Source: JANQMX01 sp965247175
Lineage (GTDB): Bacteria > Pseudomonadota > Alphaproteobacteria > Kiloniellales > DSM-21159
Length of the DNA: 64,000 nt
Assembly (NCBI GenBank): GCA_965247175.1
Contig: OZ252006.1
Coordinates: 3,224,001-3,288,000, forward strand
Direction of reading: 5' to 3'
Shown: one piece after another, positions 40,599 to 48,357 of the stretch
How positions within the stretch are numbered: position 1 is the first letter of the stretch
How the letters are laid out: every line of letters starts with the position of its first letter
Notes under the pieces: model-generated
What the model was told of the DNA's origin: nothing
The model's database searches: none
Seen by the model: only the letters and a program-made list of their open reading frames with translations
Program-made: the position numbers and the translations under genes

Positions 40599-41579
40599 AT
40601 GCGCTTGGCCGTATCTACAGCAATTTGTGTGTGCATTGGCGCGGCGACGGCAGTCGCCGAGGACCGGACCGGTTGGCCTGACAGCTTCACCGTCGGAACG
40701 GCCAGCCAGGGCGGCACCTACTTCGCCTACGGCTCCGGCTGGGCCAACCTGGTCGCTGACGAGCTGGGCATCTCCGGCGGCGGCGAGGTCACCGGCGGCC
40801 CGATGCAGAACATGGCCCTGGTGCACACCGGCGACGCGGCCTTCGGCATGACCACCATGGGCCCGGCTGCCGAGTCCCTCGGCGGCAACAATCCGATCGC
40901 GCCCGGCATCCAGATGACCAATGCCTGCGCCATGTTCCCCATGTATCAGACGCCTTTCTCCGTCACCGCGCTGAAATCCTCCGGCATCGCCTCGATCGAG
41001 GACATTCCGGCCGGCGCCAAGATCGGCTTCGGCCCGGCGGGCTCGACCTCCGACACCTACTTCCCGCGCATGATGGAAACCTTGGGCGTCGACTTCGAGC
41101 GCCGCAACGGTGGCTGGACGGACCTGGGCGGCCAGTTGCAGGACGGCCTGCTCGACGTCATCGCCTTCGCCGCCGGCGTGCCGGTGCCTGCGGTGAGCCA
41201 GCTCGAGGTTCAGACCGACGTCAACATCATCGAGTTCACCGAAGCTGAGCAGGACAAGATCCTCGGCGAATTCCCGGTCGCGCCCTACACGATCGCGTCC
41301 GACACCTATACGACGCTCAACGCGGACGCCCGTTCGGTCTCCATGTGGAACTTCGCCATCGCCAACTGCGAGCTGCCCGAGAGCTTCGTGCATGCGGTGG
41401 TCAACGTGGTGATGTCCGACAACGCCCGTATGGTCTCGATCCATCGCGCCGCGCGCAGCACCGTGCCGGCGAACTGGGACAAGAACCAGGTCATGAAGTG
41501 GCACCCGGGTGCCGCCAAGTGGTTCAACGAGAACGGCGGCTCCATCCCCGCCGAGATGATCCACGGTAGCGGCAGCTAA
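40599..41579 (+). CDS. TAXI-family TRAP transporter solute-binding protein
   Basis: The 326-residue periplasmic protein has a short signal peptide (MRLAVSTAICVCIGAATAVAED). TAXI signatures follow: FTVGTASQGGTYFAYGSGWAN, TTMGPAAESLGG, and GFGPAGSTSDTYFPRMMETLG. TRAP-TAXI systems import glutamate, other dicarboxylates or unknown solutes with a sodium gradient. The ATG at 40599 has GGGAGA upstream. The fused permease follows after 73 bp. The rest of the gap from the tRNA to 40598 shows nothing supported. Confidence 0.92.
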   Translation: MRLAVSTAICVCIGAATAVAEDRTGWPDSFTVGTASQGGTYFAYGSGWANLVADELGISGGGEVTGGPMQNMALVHTGDAAFGMTTMGPAAESLGGNNPIAPGIQMTNACAMFPMYQTPFSVTALKSSGIASIEDIPAGAKIGFGPAGSTSDTYFPRMMETLGVDFERRNGGWTDLGGQLQDGLLDVIAFAAGVPVPAVSQLEVQTDVNIIEFTEAEQDKILGEFPVAPYTIASDTYTTLNADARSVSMWNFAIANCELPESFVHAVVNVVMSDNARMVSIHRAARSTVPANWDKNQVMKWHPGAAKWFNENGGSIPAEMIHGSGS

Positions 41580-41652
41580 GCCGACCTAACCGATACGGCC
41601 CCGCATCTCTCACGAGGTGTGGGGCCAGTTTGGGTCTCAAAGGGGGGCGGCC

Positions 41653-43881
41653 ATGTCGAGCGAGCCCGAAAAGGTCATTGCCGAAGGCGTTGACGAAGAG
41701 CCGATAGAGGGCAATCGGCGGCTCTACGGCGGTACGACTCTGCACGTCATGGCCGCGCTCACGGCGATCTACGCCGCCTTCCATATGGCCGCGCTCAACG
41801 GCTTGTCGATCGAGGGCATGACCGGCGGGCTGATCGATATTCCGTTCTTGCCGAGCTTCCCGCTCGAAACTTGGAACTTCCGTATCGTCCACGTAGCCGG
41901 CGCGCTCAGCCTCGGCTTCCTGCTCTACGCCGGCAGCAGCTTCGCCAAGCAGCCGACCGGCGGCAGCCGGACCATGAACCTGCTCGGCGCTCTGCTCATG
42001 GCGCCGGCGCTGTTCTCGGTCGCGGTGGGCATCTACTTCGCCTTCGACATCGCCGGCGGCGCCCAGTGGAACGGCATCGACCCCGCCATCAAGTTCAACG
42101 AGACTTGGCTCTTCGGCGTGCCGCTGCTCGCCGCCAGCGTCGGCGCCGTCGCCCTCTCCTGGTGGCAGGCGGGACAGCGCCAGAAGGTCGCGACAACCGA
42201 CCTGGTGCTGGTGGTCTGCGCGATTTCCGTCGCGATCTACCTGATCACCATCTACAGCACCTTGATGCGCAACTCGACGGGCACGCCCTTCGCGCCCATC
42301 GGCATCTCCCTGGCCGCGCTTTCCGGGACCCTCTTGATCATCGAGCTGACGCGCCGGGTGGCCGGCATGGCGCTGGTGGTCATCTCGCTGATCTTCCTGA
42401 CCTACGTCTTCGTCGGGCAGTACCTGCCGGGCTTCCTGCAGTCGCCGGCCATCGCCTGGGAGCGCTTCTTCAGCCAGATCTACACCGACGCCGGCATCCT
42501 GGGGCCGACCACCGCCGTCTCCTCGACCTACATTATTCTCTTCATCATCTTCGCCGCCTTCCTGCAGGCTTCGAAGGTCGGCGACTACTTCGTCAACTTC
42601 GCCTTCGCCCTGGCCGGCCGCGCGCGCGGCGGCCCGGCCAAAGTGGCCATCTTCGCCTCCGGCCTGATGGGCATGATCAACGGCACCTCGGCGGGCAACG
42701 TGGTGGCGACGGGCTCGCTGACCATCCCATTGATGAAGCGGGTGGGCTACCACAAGAAGACCGCCGGCGCGATCGAGGCGGCAGCCTCGACCGGCGGTCA
42801 GATCATGCCGCCGATCATGGGTGCCGGCGCCTTCATCATGGCCGAGATCACCGGCATTCCCTACACGGACATCGCCGTTGCCGCGATCATCCCGGCCATC
42901 CTCTATTTCGTCTCGATCTACTTCATGGTCGACTTCGAGGCGGCCAAGCTCGGCATGCGCGGCATGAACCAGGACGAGCTGCCCGAGCTCAAGAAGATCG
43001 CCCGCCGCGTCTTCCTCTTCCTGCCGATCATTATCCTGATCGCAGCACTCTTCATGGGCTACTCGGTGATCCGTGCCGGCACCCTCGCCACCGCCTCGGC
43101 GGCCGTGGTGTCCTGGCTCACCCCGTACCGCATGGGACCCAAGAGCCTGTTCAAGGCCTTCGAACTCGGCGGCACCCTGTCGATTCAGATCATCTCGGTC
43201 TGCGCCTGTGCCGGCATCATCGTCGGCGTCATTTCCCTGACTGGCGTCGGCGCCCGCTTCTCCAACCTGCTGCTTGGCCTCGCTGAGGCGAGCCAGCTCT
43301 TGGCGCTGGTCTTCGCCATGTGCATCGCCATCCTTCTGGGGATGGGCATGCCGACGACGGCGGCCTATGCGGTCGCCGCCTCGGTGGTGGCGCCGGGCCT
43401 GATCGAGCTCGGCATCCCGGCGCTGACGGCACACTTCTTCGTCTTCTACTTCGCCGTGGTCTCAGCGATCACACCGCCCGTGGCGCTCGCCAGTTATGCG
43501 GCGGCCGGGATATCCGGCGCCAATCCGATGGAGACCTCCGTGGCCTCCTTCAAGATCGGCATCGCCGCCTTCATCGTGCCCTTCATGTTCTTCTACAACA
43601 GCGCCATCCTGATGGACGGCACGACCCTCGAGATCATTCGCGCCGGGGTCACCGCCGTGATCGGCGTCTTCCTGCTGTCGTCCGGCGTGCAGGGCTGGTT
43701 CATGGGCACGACGGTCGCCTGGTTCATGCGCATCGGCTTGTTCGCCGCCGCGCTCTTTATGATCGAGGGTGGACTCTTGAGCGACCTGGTGGGCGTCGGC
43801 CTCGCCATCGCGATCTGGGCGGTGCAGCGCTTCTTCCACCCGTCGGCCAACGCCACCATCCCCATCCGCGGCGCGGACTAA
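41653..43881 (+). CDS. TRAP transporter fused 4TM/12TM permease (TAXI type)
   Basis: The 742-residue inner-membrane protein has many hydrophobic helices. An N-terminal region of about 200 residues is the small-subunit domain. The large DctM-like domain starts near residue 210. The conserved INGTSAGNVVATGSLTIPLMKRVGY and GGQIMPPIMGAGAF segments are present, and MGMPTTAAYAVAASVVAPGL comes later. The start at 41653 is after a GGGGGG. It works with the preceding TAXI binding protein and overlaps the next, convergent gene by 4 bp. Confidence 0.93.
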   Translation: MSSEPEKVIAEGVDEEPIEGNRRLYGGTTLHVMAALTAIYAAFHMAALNGLSIEGMTGGLIDIPFLPSFPLETWNFRIVHVAGALSLGFLLYAGSSFAKQPTGGSRTMNLLGALLMAPALFSVAVGIYFAFDIAGGAQWNGIDPAIKFNETWLFGVPLLAASVGAVALSWWQAGQRQKVATTDLVLVVCAISVAIYLITIYSTLMRNSTGTPFAPIGISLAALSGTLLIIELTRRVAGMALVVISLIFLTYVFVGQYLPGFLQSPAIAWERFFSQIYTDAGILGPTTAVSSTYIILFIIFAAFLQASKVGDYFVNFAFALAGRARGGPAKVAIFASGLMGMINGTSAGNVVATGSLTIPLMKRVGYHKKTAGAIEAAASTGGQIMPPIMGAGAFIMAEITGIPYTDIAVAAIIPAILYFVSIYFMVDFEAAKLGMRGMNQDELPELKKIARRVFLFLPIIILIAALFMGYSVIRAGTLATASAAVVSWLTPYRMGPKSLFKAFELGGTLSIQIISVCACAGIIVGVISLTGVGARFSNLLLGLAEASQLLALVFAMCIAILLGMGMPTTAAYAVAASVVAPGLIELGIPALTAHFFVFYFAVVSAITPPVALASYAAAGISGANPMETSVASFKIGIAAFIVPFMFFYNSAILMDGTTLEIIRAGVTAVIGVFLLSSGVQGWFMGTTVAWFMRIGLFAAALFMIEGGLLSDLVGVGLAIAIWAVQRFFHPSANATIPIRGAD

Positions 43882-44498
43882 CCGCCGAGCTGAACGTCCG
43901 TCAGATTGCAGGTATGCGTGCCTTTGCCGTCCCTGTAGTCCCATTTGACGGCAAACCCCCGTTCGGCATCCATCCAGATGTCCATGGAGGACGTATAGGT
44001 CCAGCGGTTGAACAGGCCGCGCATATCCCGATCAGTTCTGATCTTGATCGCGTCGACCGTGCCGAGTGGTGCAACCGCCATGGGACTGCGCTCGGCCACA
44101 CGAACCGTGATCTCTTCATTAGCCTGCCAGTCGCGCGTTACGGTCTTAGCGTCCACGTCCATCGACGACCCCACCGTCAGCGGATCAAATCCTGCGGTGT
44201 CAGCGGCGTCCCACTCCATGGTCCGCTTGCCTTTTCCGTCGCCGTTGTCGCGTTCGTGGTTGAGCATCGAACCCCACAGGCCCAAGGGCTGAACGTTGTA
44301 ACCACGCTCGCCGTCCGTCTCCATCTCCCAACGCACCTTCCCACCATCTTTATTCGCGAGCTTGTAGACCCGCCCGTCGTAGTAGGGCCCGGTGCATTTG
44401 TAGGTGAGCGTTGTGCCGACCTCCGGCACTGGCACGTCTGCCGCCGCGGCGATCGACGCAAAGGCCACAAGCATGGTTGTAGAGATGAGCATACGCAT
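43878..44498 (-). CDS. Exported protein of unknown function
   Basis: The 206-residue precursor has a signal peptide (MLISTTMLVAFASIAAAADV) and a beta-rich body with EVGTTLTYKCTGPYYDGRVY, SMLNHERDNGDGKGKRTMEWD and a terminal HTCNLTDVQLGG. The two cysteines could form a disulfide. No family was recognised. Its end overlaps the TRAP permease by 4 bp, while its start faces the MarR gene across an A/T-rich 167-bp gap. Confidence 0.7.
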   Translation of the reverse strand: MRMLISTTMLVAFASIAAAADVPVPEVGTTLTYKCTGPYYDGRVYKLANKDGGKVRWEMETDGERGYNVQPLGLWGSMLNHERDNGDGKGKRTMEWDAADTAGFDPLTVGSSMDVDAKTVTRDWQANEEITVRVAERSPMAVAPLGTVDAIKIRTDRDMRGLFNRWTYTSSMDIWMDAERGFAVKWDYRDGKGTHTCNLTDVQLGG

Positions 44499-44665
44499 GA
44501 TTTCGACCCTCCTCTTTCGACCGATGGCATGATCAGGAAGGCGCGGCCATGTCGACGGCCCAGCCGTCCAGGGCGATATTCTACGCTAAGGTTGTGGGAT
44601 AATATAGCCCAAAAAACGAAATTATTTTAGAAATACAGCTTTGGCTAGATCAACCAAGGGCGCAT

Positions 44666-45133
44666 TCAGGCTTTCCCGCCGATGCCTCTGGCTGCTTTTG
44701 GCAACTGCCGGCTTGCGTGCCCGGCAAGCGTCGTGGACAGCCGGGTGGCGATGGCCTCTGCGTCCTTTTCGCTAAGATCGCCGAAGAAGCTCTGGGCGAT
44801 CACCTTTCGCAGCTTGGCGATCTCCGCGCTGGCCTTGCGACCCTTCGCCGTTATCTCGACGAGGTAGGCCCGCTTGTCGGCATCGTCCTTGCGCCGGACG
44901 ATGTAGCCCTCCTGTTCCAGGCGCTTGAGCGCCCGGCCCGCATTGCTGCGGTCGATGAAGAGCTGGCCCGACAAGACGTCCTGGCTTGCCGCGCCGCCGG
45001 CTTCACGCAGCAAGGTCAAAAGCCGCGCTTCCGTGTGGTTCAGCCCCAAGGCGGCAAAGTGCTGCTCCGCCGCCTGATAGCGGCGGCGCGCCAGCACCCC
45101 GATGAGATCGAAAAGCGAAAGAAATCCGTCCAA
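44666..45133 (-). CDS. MarR-family transcriptional regulator
   Basis: The 155-residue protein starts at a TTG with GGGGAG upstream. The winged-helix region LNHTEARLLTLLREAGGAAS, then QDVLSGQLFIDRSNAGRALKRLEQEGY and wing RRKDDADKRAYLVEIT, are typical. It is divergent from a class-I methyltransferase gene and a perfect 14-bp palindrome lies in the gap, so that pair is the likely regulon. The ligand is unknown. Confidence 0.9.
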   Translation of the reverse strand: MDGFLSLFDLIGVLARRRYQAAEQHFAALGLNHTEARLLTLLREAGGAASQDVLSGQLFIDRSNAGRALKRLEQEGYIVRRKDDADKRAYLVEITAKGRKASAEIAKLRKVIAQSFFGDLSEKDAEAIATRLSTTLAGHASRQLPKAARGIGGKA

Positions 45134-45174
45134 GTCGCGCTCCCCCTTGACTCTGACTTAGTTTTGCAAATATA

Positions 45175-45188
45175 TGCGTGCGCACGCA
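45175..45188. promoter_or_regulatory. Perfect 14-bp palindrome between MarR and methyltransferase genes
   Basis: TGCGTGCGCACGCA is fully self-complementary and sits between the divergent marR (start 45133) and methyltransferase (start 45222) genes. A TATTATAAC -10-like element follows at about 45190. It is a plausible autoregulatory MarR operator. Confidence 0.5.
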
Positions 45189-45221
45189 ACTATTATAACG
45201 CAACTCATGAAGGATGCGCAA

Positions 45222-45800
45222 ATGGACAAGCAGGACCCCAGCGACGTCTTCGGCCCCATGTTCCCAGCCATCGCCAAGGATGGCGCGATTGCCCTCGAGG
45301 AACTCGGCCTACCGAAGGATGCGGCGATCTTGGATGTTGGCACCGGCGAAGGGAAGTTCGCCGCCTATCTCGCATTGCAAGGCTTCGACGTCCTGACCGG
45401 CGAGCCGAGCAGCGACACCACCCACTACGCCGGCCAGGACTGGGCCCTCAATGCAGAGAAGGTGGGGGTGCGGGAGAAGATCCGCTTCGAGGCCTTCGAT
45501 GCCAGCGAGATGCCCTTCGAGTCGGCCACCTTCGATGCGGTCTTCTTCTTCGGCGTCCTGCACCACGTCGACGAGGCGGCAAGGACGGCCGTGGTCAAGG
45601 AAGCGCTGCGCGTCTCGAAAGGTCCGGGCGCAGTGGTCTTCTTCGAGCCGCGACAGGAGCTGCTCGAGCAGATCTGGGCCAGCGACCCAGAGCACCCGCT
45701 GCCGGCCAAGCCATCGGACTACCTGTCGGGTCAGCCGGTCCGCGCGCAGCAGTTCGAAGGCACCTTGATGGACATCGTCATCTATCGGAAGACGGATTGA
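45222..45800 (+). CDS. Class I SAM-dependent methyltransferase
   Basis: The 192-residue protein has motif I DVGTGEGKFAAYLALQG and the acidic motif-II strand GEPSSDT. FEAFDASEMPFESATFDAVFFFGVLHHVDEAARTAV follows, which is the UbiE/Methyltransf_11 pattern. AAGGA lies 7 nt before the ATG at 45222. The in-frame ATG at 45174 would include the palindrome and was not used. It is divergent from the MarR regulator. The substrate is unknown. Confidence 0.88.
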   Translation: MDKQDPSDVFGPMFPAIAKDGAIALEELGLPKDAAILDVGTGEGKFAAYLALQGFDVLTGEPSSDTTHYAGQDWALNAEKVGVREKIRFEAFDASEMPFESATFDAVFFFGVLHHVDEAARTAVVKEALRVSKGPGAVVFFEPRQELLEQIWASDPEHPLPAKPSDYLSGQPVRAQQFEGTLMDIVIYRKTD

Positions 45801-45817
45801 CCAGAGACTCGGCCAGC

Positions 45818-45842
45818 CGCTTATTCGTTCTGCGAATAAGCG
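45818..45842. terminator. Perfect 10-bp hairpin after the methyltransferase gene
   Basis: CGCTTATTCG and CGAATAAGCG pair perfectly around a TTCTG loop, 17 bp after the methyltransferase stop and followed by only TTT. This could be a rho-independent terminator. The A/T-rich arms and the downstream gene 77 bp away also allow an operator (IclR-like symmetry). Confidence 0.45.
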
Positions 45843-45918
45843 TTTCATCGTTCGAATTGGCGCTCTTCCGGCCGAAACGTCACCTTGATGGCAGACGGAC
45901 ACATGACAGGAGCGACCC

Positions 45919-46359
45919 ATGAAACAGACCGAACCCGCCGCCTCGGCTCACGCCGTGATCGACAGCTGGCTCGCGGCCTGGAGCCCCGGCGCGGAGCCCT
46001 GGAACGGCGATGCCTTCCGCGCGCTCTTCAAGCCGGGCGCCGGTGCGATCGAGGTGGTCGACGACATGGGCGGGACGACCCTGACGCTCGACAGCGTGGA
46101 GGCCTACATCGAGACCTGGGCGCCCTTCATGTCCCAGTTCTCCTATTGGACCGTCGCCCCGCTGGCGCCCGTCACGCTCCGCGTCGCCGAGGACTTCGCC
46201 GTCGCCAGCTTCAGCTTCGCGGCGGAAGGCCGCGACGCGGAGGGCCAGCCGATCTCTCCGGCACCAGGTCAGTACGCCACCCTCGTTCTCGAAAAACATG
46301 ACGGCCGCTGGATGATCGTCCGCGAGCATCTCACCACCTTCACCCCGGCCGACGCGTGA
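45919..46359 (+). CDS. NTF2/SnoaL-like fold protein
   Basis: The 146-residue cytosolic protein opens with a helix (AHAVIDSWLAAWSPGAEPW) and ends in paired strands (QYATLVLEKHDGRWMIVREHLTT), the classic cone-shaped NTF2-like layout used by SnoaL-type cyclases, isomerases and ligand binders. The catalytic Asp/His of steroid isomerases are not evident. A small two-helix membrane gene follows after 10 bp and may be co-transcribed. The function is unknown. Confidence 0.8.
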   Translation: MKQTEPAASAHAVIDSWLAAWSPGAEPWNGDAFRALFKPGAGAIEVVDDMGGTTLTLDSVEAYIETWAPFMSQFSYWTVAPLAPVTLRVAEDFAVASFSFAAEGRDAEGQPISPAPGQYATLVLEKHDGRWMIVREHLTTFTPADA

Positions 46360-46369
46360 GGAGCCGATC

Positions 46370-46627
46370 ATGCAAACCCGTATCACCTTTCCCAAGCTGC
46401 TGCCGATGATCGCCGCCTGGCTGGTCGCCTTCCCGACGATCACCGCCCTGCTGGTTCTCCTGGCGCCTTTCATCTCCGACTGGCCGCTTCTGGCGCGCAC
46501 CTTCGTGCTGACGCTTCTGATGGTGCCGGTCATCAGCCTCGCCACGCCGGCCGTCCTTCCAATGGTTCGGCGCGTCTTCCAATCGGCCGCCGCCGCCACG
46601 ACCATCCCGCTACGTAGCGGCGATTGA
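46370..46627 (+). CDS. Small two-helix membrane protein (DUF2798-like layout)
   Basis: The 85-residue protein has two hydrophobic helices (about 12-33, AAWLVAFPTITALLVLLAPF, and 44-66, TFVLTLLMVPVISLATPAVL) and ends MVRRVFQ. The arrangement resembles DUF2798-type proteins, but identity is loose. It follows the NTF2-like gene and converges on the toxin gene with a 14-bp gap. Confidence 0.62.
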   Translation: MQTRITFPKLLPMIAAWLVAFPTITALLVLLAPFISDWPLLARTFVLTLLMVPVISLATPAVLPMVRRVFQSAAAATTIPLRSGD

Positions 46628-46641
46628 GTGCGACGGGCGAG

Positions 46642-46941
46642 CTACAAACGCCCCTTGAGACGCTGGAGCAGATCCATCCGCTCATGCAGCACTGCGATGA
46701 TGACAACGGTCTCATCACGCTCGGCGAAGAAGAGGTAGTGGTGTCGGCAATGACAGAAGCGCACAGCGCTCAAGCCGGATACGGATCGTGTGTTCGCCGT
46801 ACCGGCTGCGATCTGCGCGCAGCAGTCATGTAGCTCGTCTTGGTACCTGTCAGCCTGCTCTTCGCCCCAGGTCGCCTCCGTGTAGAGCCAGATGTCGATA
46901 AGGTCGTCCCGGGCCGACCGCGTGAAGCGATAAAGCGCCAC
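46642..46941 (-). CDS. ParE/RelE-superfamily toxin
   Basis: The 99-residue protein starts at a GTG, with TTGAGGTA upstream formed by the antitoxin stop region. It reads VALYRFTRSARDDLIDIWLYTEATWGEEQADRYQDELHDCCAQIA and ends in HHYLFFAERDETVVIIAVLHERMDL, the ParE fold. ParE toxins poison DNA gyrase. RelE members cleave mRNA on ribosomes. It lies 4 nt after the antitoxin stop. Confidence 0.87.
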   Translation of the reverse strand: MALYRFTRSARDDLIDIWLYTEATWGEEQADRYQDELHDCCAQIAAGTANTRSVSGLSAVRFCHCRHHYLFFAERDETVVIIAVLHERMDLLQRLKGRL

Positions 46942-46945
46942 TACC

Positions 46946-47212
46946 TCAAGCTTGGCGCCGGGCGCGGGCGTTGCGCTTGATGTCGTCCGCCGTTGCACTG
47001 ACGACCTCTCCCGCTTCGGCCTCCGCAAGCCGCGGTGCCAAGAGCTGCTTGAGCGCTTGCAGAGCCTCTGCGTCGGTCATGGTCGCAGGATCGGGCATGT
47101 CGACCAGAGCACGGCTCAGCACATAATCCTTGATGCTCTGTCCCTTGAGCGCGGCCATGGCCTTGAGCTGGCGATGCTCCTGCGGGCTGAGGTCGATCGA
47201 GAGGCGAGGCAT
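46946..47212 (-). CDS. Ribbon-helix-helix antitoxin paired with ParE-like toxin
   Basis: The 88-residue antitoxin starts MPRLSIDLSPQEHRQLKAMAALKGQSIKDYVLSR, an Arc/CopG-type ribbon-helix-helix DNA-binding domain, followed by a helical toxin-binding tail (EALQALKQLLAPRLAEAEAG). The ATG at 47212 is chosen over 47245 because the latter adds a non-conserved stretch and an operator-like dyad lies at 47247-47260. It represses its own operon and neutralises the toxin. Confidence 0.85.
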   Translation of the reverse strand: MPRLSIDLSPQEHRQLKAMAALKGQSIKDYVLSRALVDMPDPATMTDAEALQALKQLLAPRLAEAEAGEVVSATADDIKRNARARRQA

Positions 47213-47246
47213 AACGGGCTCCACTTTTATGGCGTTCCACAACAAT

Positions 47247-47260
47247 ACAACATTTGTTGT
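47247..47260. promoter_or_regulatory. Toxin-antitoxin autoregulatory dyad
   Basis: ACAACA and TGTTGT flank a TT centre, 35 bp upstream of the antitoxin start. An additional ACAACA lies just upstream at about 47239. Tandem short dyads of this kind suit ribbon-helix-helix repressors. Confidence 0.5.
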
Positions 47261-47294
47261 TCATGTGGTAGCCATGTAGATACTCGGCACCTTC

Positions 47295-47570
47295 CTAACG
47301 ATAGAACTCCACCTTGAAGGCCACCGGGCCGGAGAGCTCCAGGTGATGGGGGACGGCGGGCGCGATCACGCCGTAGTCTCCAGCTTCGATGCGCGAGCGG
47401 AAGGCCGGCGGGCCGGGGACGATGTAGTGAAGGCTGCCTTCCAGAACCTGCAGCTTGCCCCAGACGCCCGCTTTCGTGGCGTGCGCCTTGAGCAGCGCCT
47501 CCGGCACGCTCTCCGCGGTGAAGAGCGGCGTTTCGCTGTACTTGGTCAGCCCTTCGGGAAAGTCGGTCAT
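47295..47570 (-). CDS. DUF1971 (TehB-N-terminal-like cupin) protein
   Basis: The 91-residue protein starts MTDFPEGLTKYSETPLFTAESVPEALLKAHATK and continues with a beta-rich GSLHYIVPGPPAFRSRIEAGDY...PAVPHHLELSGPVAFKVEFY, matching the DUF1971/cupin fold found at the N-terminus of TehB. Relatives accompany globins and nitric-oxide-related genes. It ends the nsrR operon, 5 nt after the 36-residue gene stop. A GTG three codons upstream is an alternative start. Confidence 0.87.
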   Translation of the reverse strand: MTDFPEGLTKYSETPLFTAESVPEALLKAHATKAGVWGKLQVLEGSLHYIVPGPPAFRSRIEAGDYGVIAPAVPHHLELSGPVAFKVEFYR

Positions 47571-47575
47571 CCAGC

Positions 47576-47686
47576 TCACCGCATGACGAGGTAGAGGATG
47601 GCCCAGATGTAGAGGGGCGCGGGGACGGCAACCCACAGCAGGATGAGCGGGAGAATCCGACCCAAGCTCAGGTTCGGGAAGGTCAT
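47576..47686 (-). CDS. 36-residue single-helix membrane mini-protein in nsrR operon
   Basis: The frame MTFPNLSLGRILPLILLWVAVPAP... encodes one long hydrophobic helix (residues 11-34) with a short N-terminal arm. Its ATG overlaps the stop of the upstream 74-residue gene by 4 bp (ATGA), and the next gene starts 5 nt after its stop. Translational coupling on both sides argues for a real gene. I recognise no named family. A role as a small subunit or anchor for a membrane oxidase or transporter is only a guess. Confidence 0.62.
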   Translation of the reverse strand: MTFPNLSLGRILPLILLWVAVPAPLYIWAILYLVMR

Positions 47687-47907
47687 GGCAACATCTCCGC
47701 AAGGGTGAGGAGAAGGAGGGCGGCCAACCCGACGAAGAAGGCCGTGCGGGCGCCGAAGATCACGGTGCCGCCGATCTTGTCGTAGGTCGGGCGCCGCCCC
47801 GCCAATTCGTCTTCCCGAATGCCCTGGCGCAGGGCTTCGGTGTAGACGACGAAGAAGCCGACCGTGGCGACCATGCCAAGGACGACGAGCAGTTCGAGGA
47901 ATGACAT
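47683..47907 (-). CDS. 74-residue two-helix membrane protein in nsrR operon
   Basis: The protein has an N-terminal helix (LELLVVLGMVATVGFFVVYT), a polar loop with TEALRQGIREDELAGRRPTYDKIGG, and a C-terminal helix (FFVGLAALLLLTLAEMLP). Its ATG directly abuts the globin stop, and its stop overlaps the 36-residue gene. Hydrophobic N-termini and a conserved-looking polar loop suggest a membrane component of the nitric-oxide response. No family is recognised. Confidence 0.72.
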   Translation of the reverse strand: MSFLELLVVLGMVATVGFFVVYTEALRQGIREDELAGRRPTYDKIGGTVIFGARTAFFVGLAALLLLTLAEMLP

Positions 47908-48357
47908 CTATCTCTCCTCTCTTTGAAGCTCGGGCAGGCCGAACATCGCGAGCTGGAGGCTCTGGGCGATGCGCTCGGCCCGTTCCATGAAGAAACGCTT
48001 GGCGTCCTGGGAGGGCGCTGTGTCTTCGAGCGTCTGGCGGAACAGCGCGAGCCAGATGTTGAAGTGCCAGGGCTCGACGGCCGCGAGCTTCTTGTGCGCC
48101 GGCACCGGCTTTCCGGAATAGCGCCCGGCGTTGAAGGCGACCGAAGCCCAGAAGTCCTTCATCGTGCCGAGGTGACGGTTCCAGGTGTCGCCGATGACTT
48201 CTTCGAAGATCGGACCCAACAGGGGATGGGCGCGAACGCGGCCGCAAAAAGTCTCCACGAGCAAGGCGATGTAGGCCTCGTCGATGCCCATGGCGGTGGC
48301 CTTAGCGCGGATCTGCGCTCGCCGCTCGTCGGCTGTCCTTAGGAGAACTTCGGTCAT
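47908..48357 (-). CDS. Group III truncated haemoglobin
   Basis: The 149-residue globin has the truncated 2-over-2 pattern: IFEEVIGDTWNRHLGTMKDFWASVAFNAGRYSGKPVPAHKKLAAVEPWHFNIWLALFRQTL. Proximal His F8 is about residue 88 in PAHKKL. FW at E15-E16 and the HFNIWLALF helix are group-III markers. Such globins bind O2/NO and are tied to nitrosative-stress regulons. Its ATG overlaps the nsrR stop by 4 bp (ATGA), so it is directly coupled to the regulator. Confidence 0.93.
   Translation of the reverse strand: MTEVLLRTADERRAQIRAKATAMGIDEAYIALLVETFCGRVRAHPLLGPIFEEVIGDTWNRHLGTMKDFWASVAFNAGRYSGKPVPAHKKLAAVEPWHFNIWLALFRQTLEDTAPSQDAKRFFMERAERIAQSLQLAMFGLPELQREER

Noticed and set aside
41524..43434. 636-codon minus-strand frame opposite the TRAP permease
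   Set aside because: The predicted sequence is a low-complexity Glu/Asp/Gly/Arg mix typical of the antisense of a hydrophobic membrane gene. The plus strand is a complete TRAP permease.
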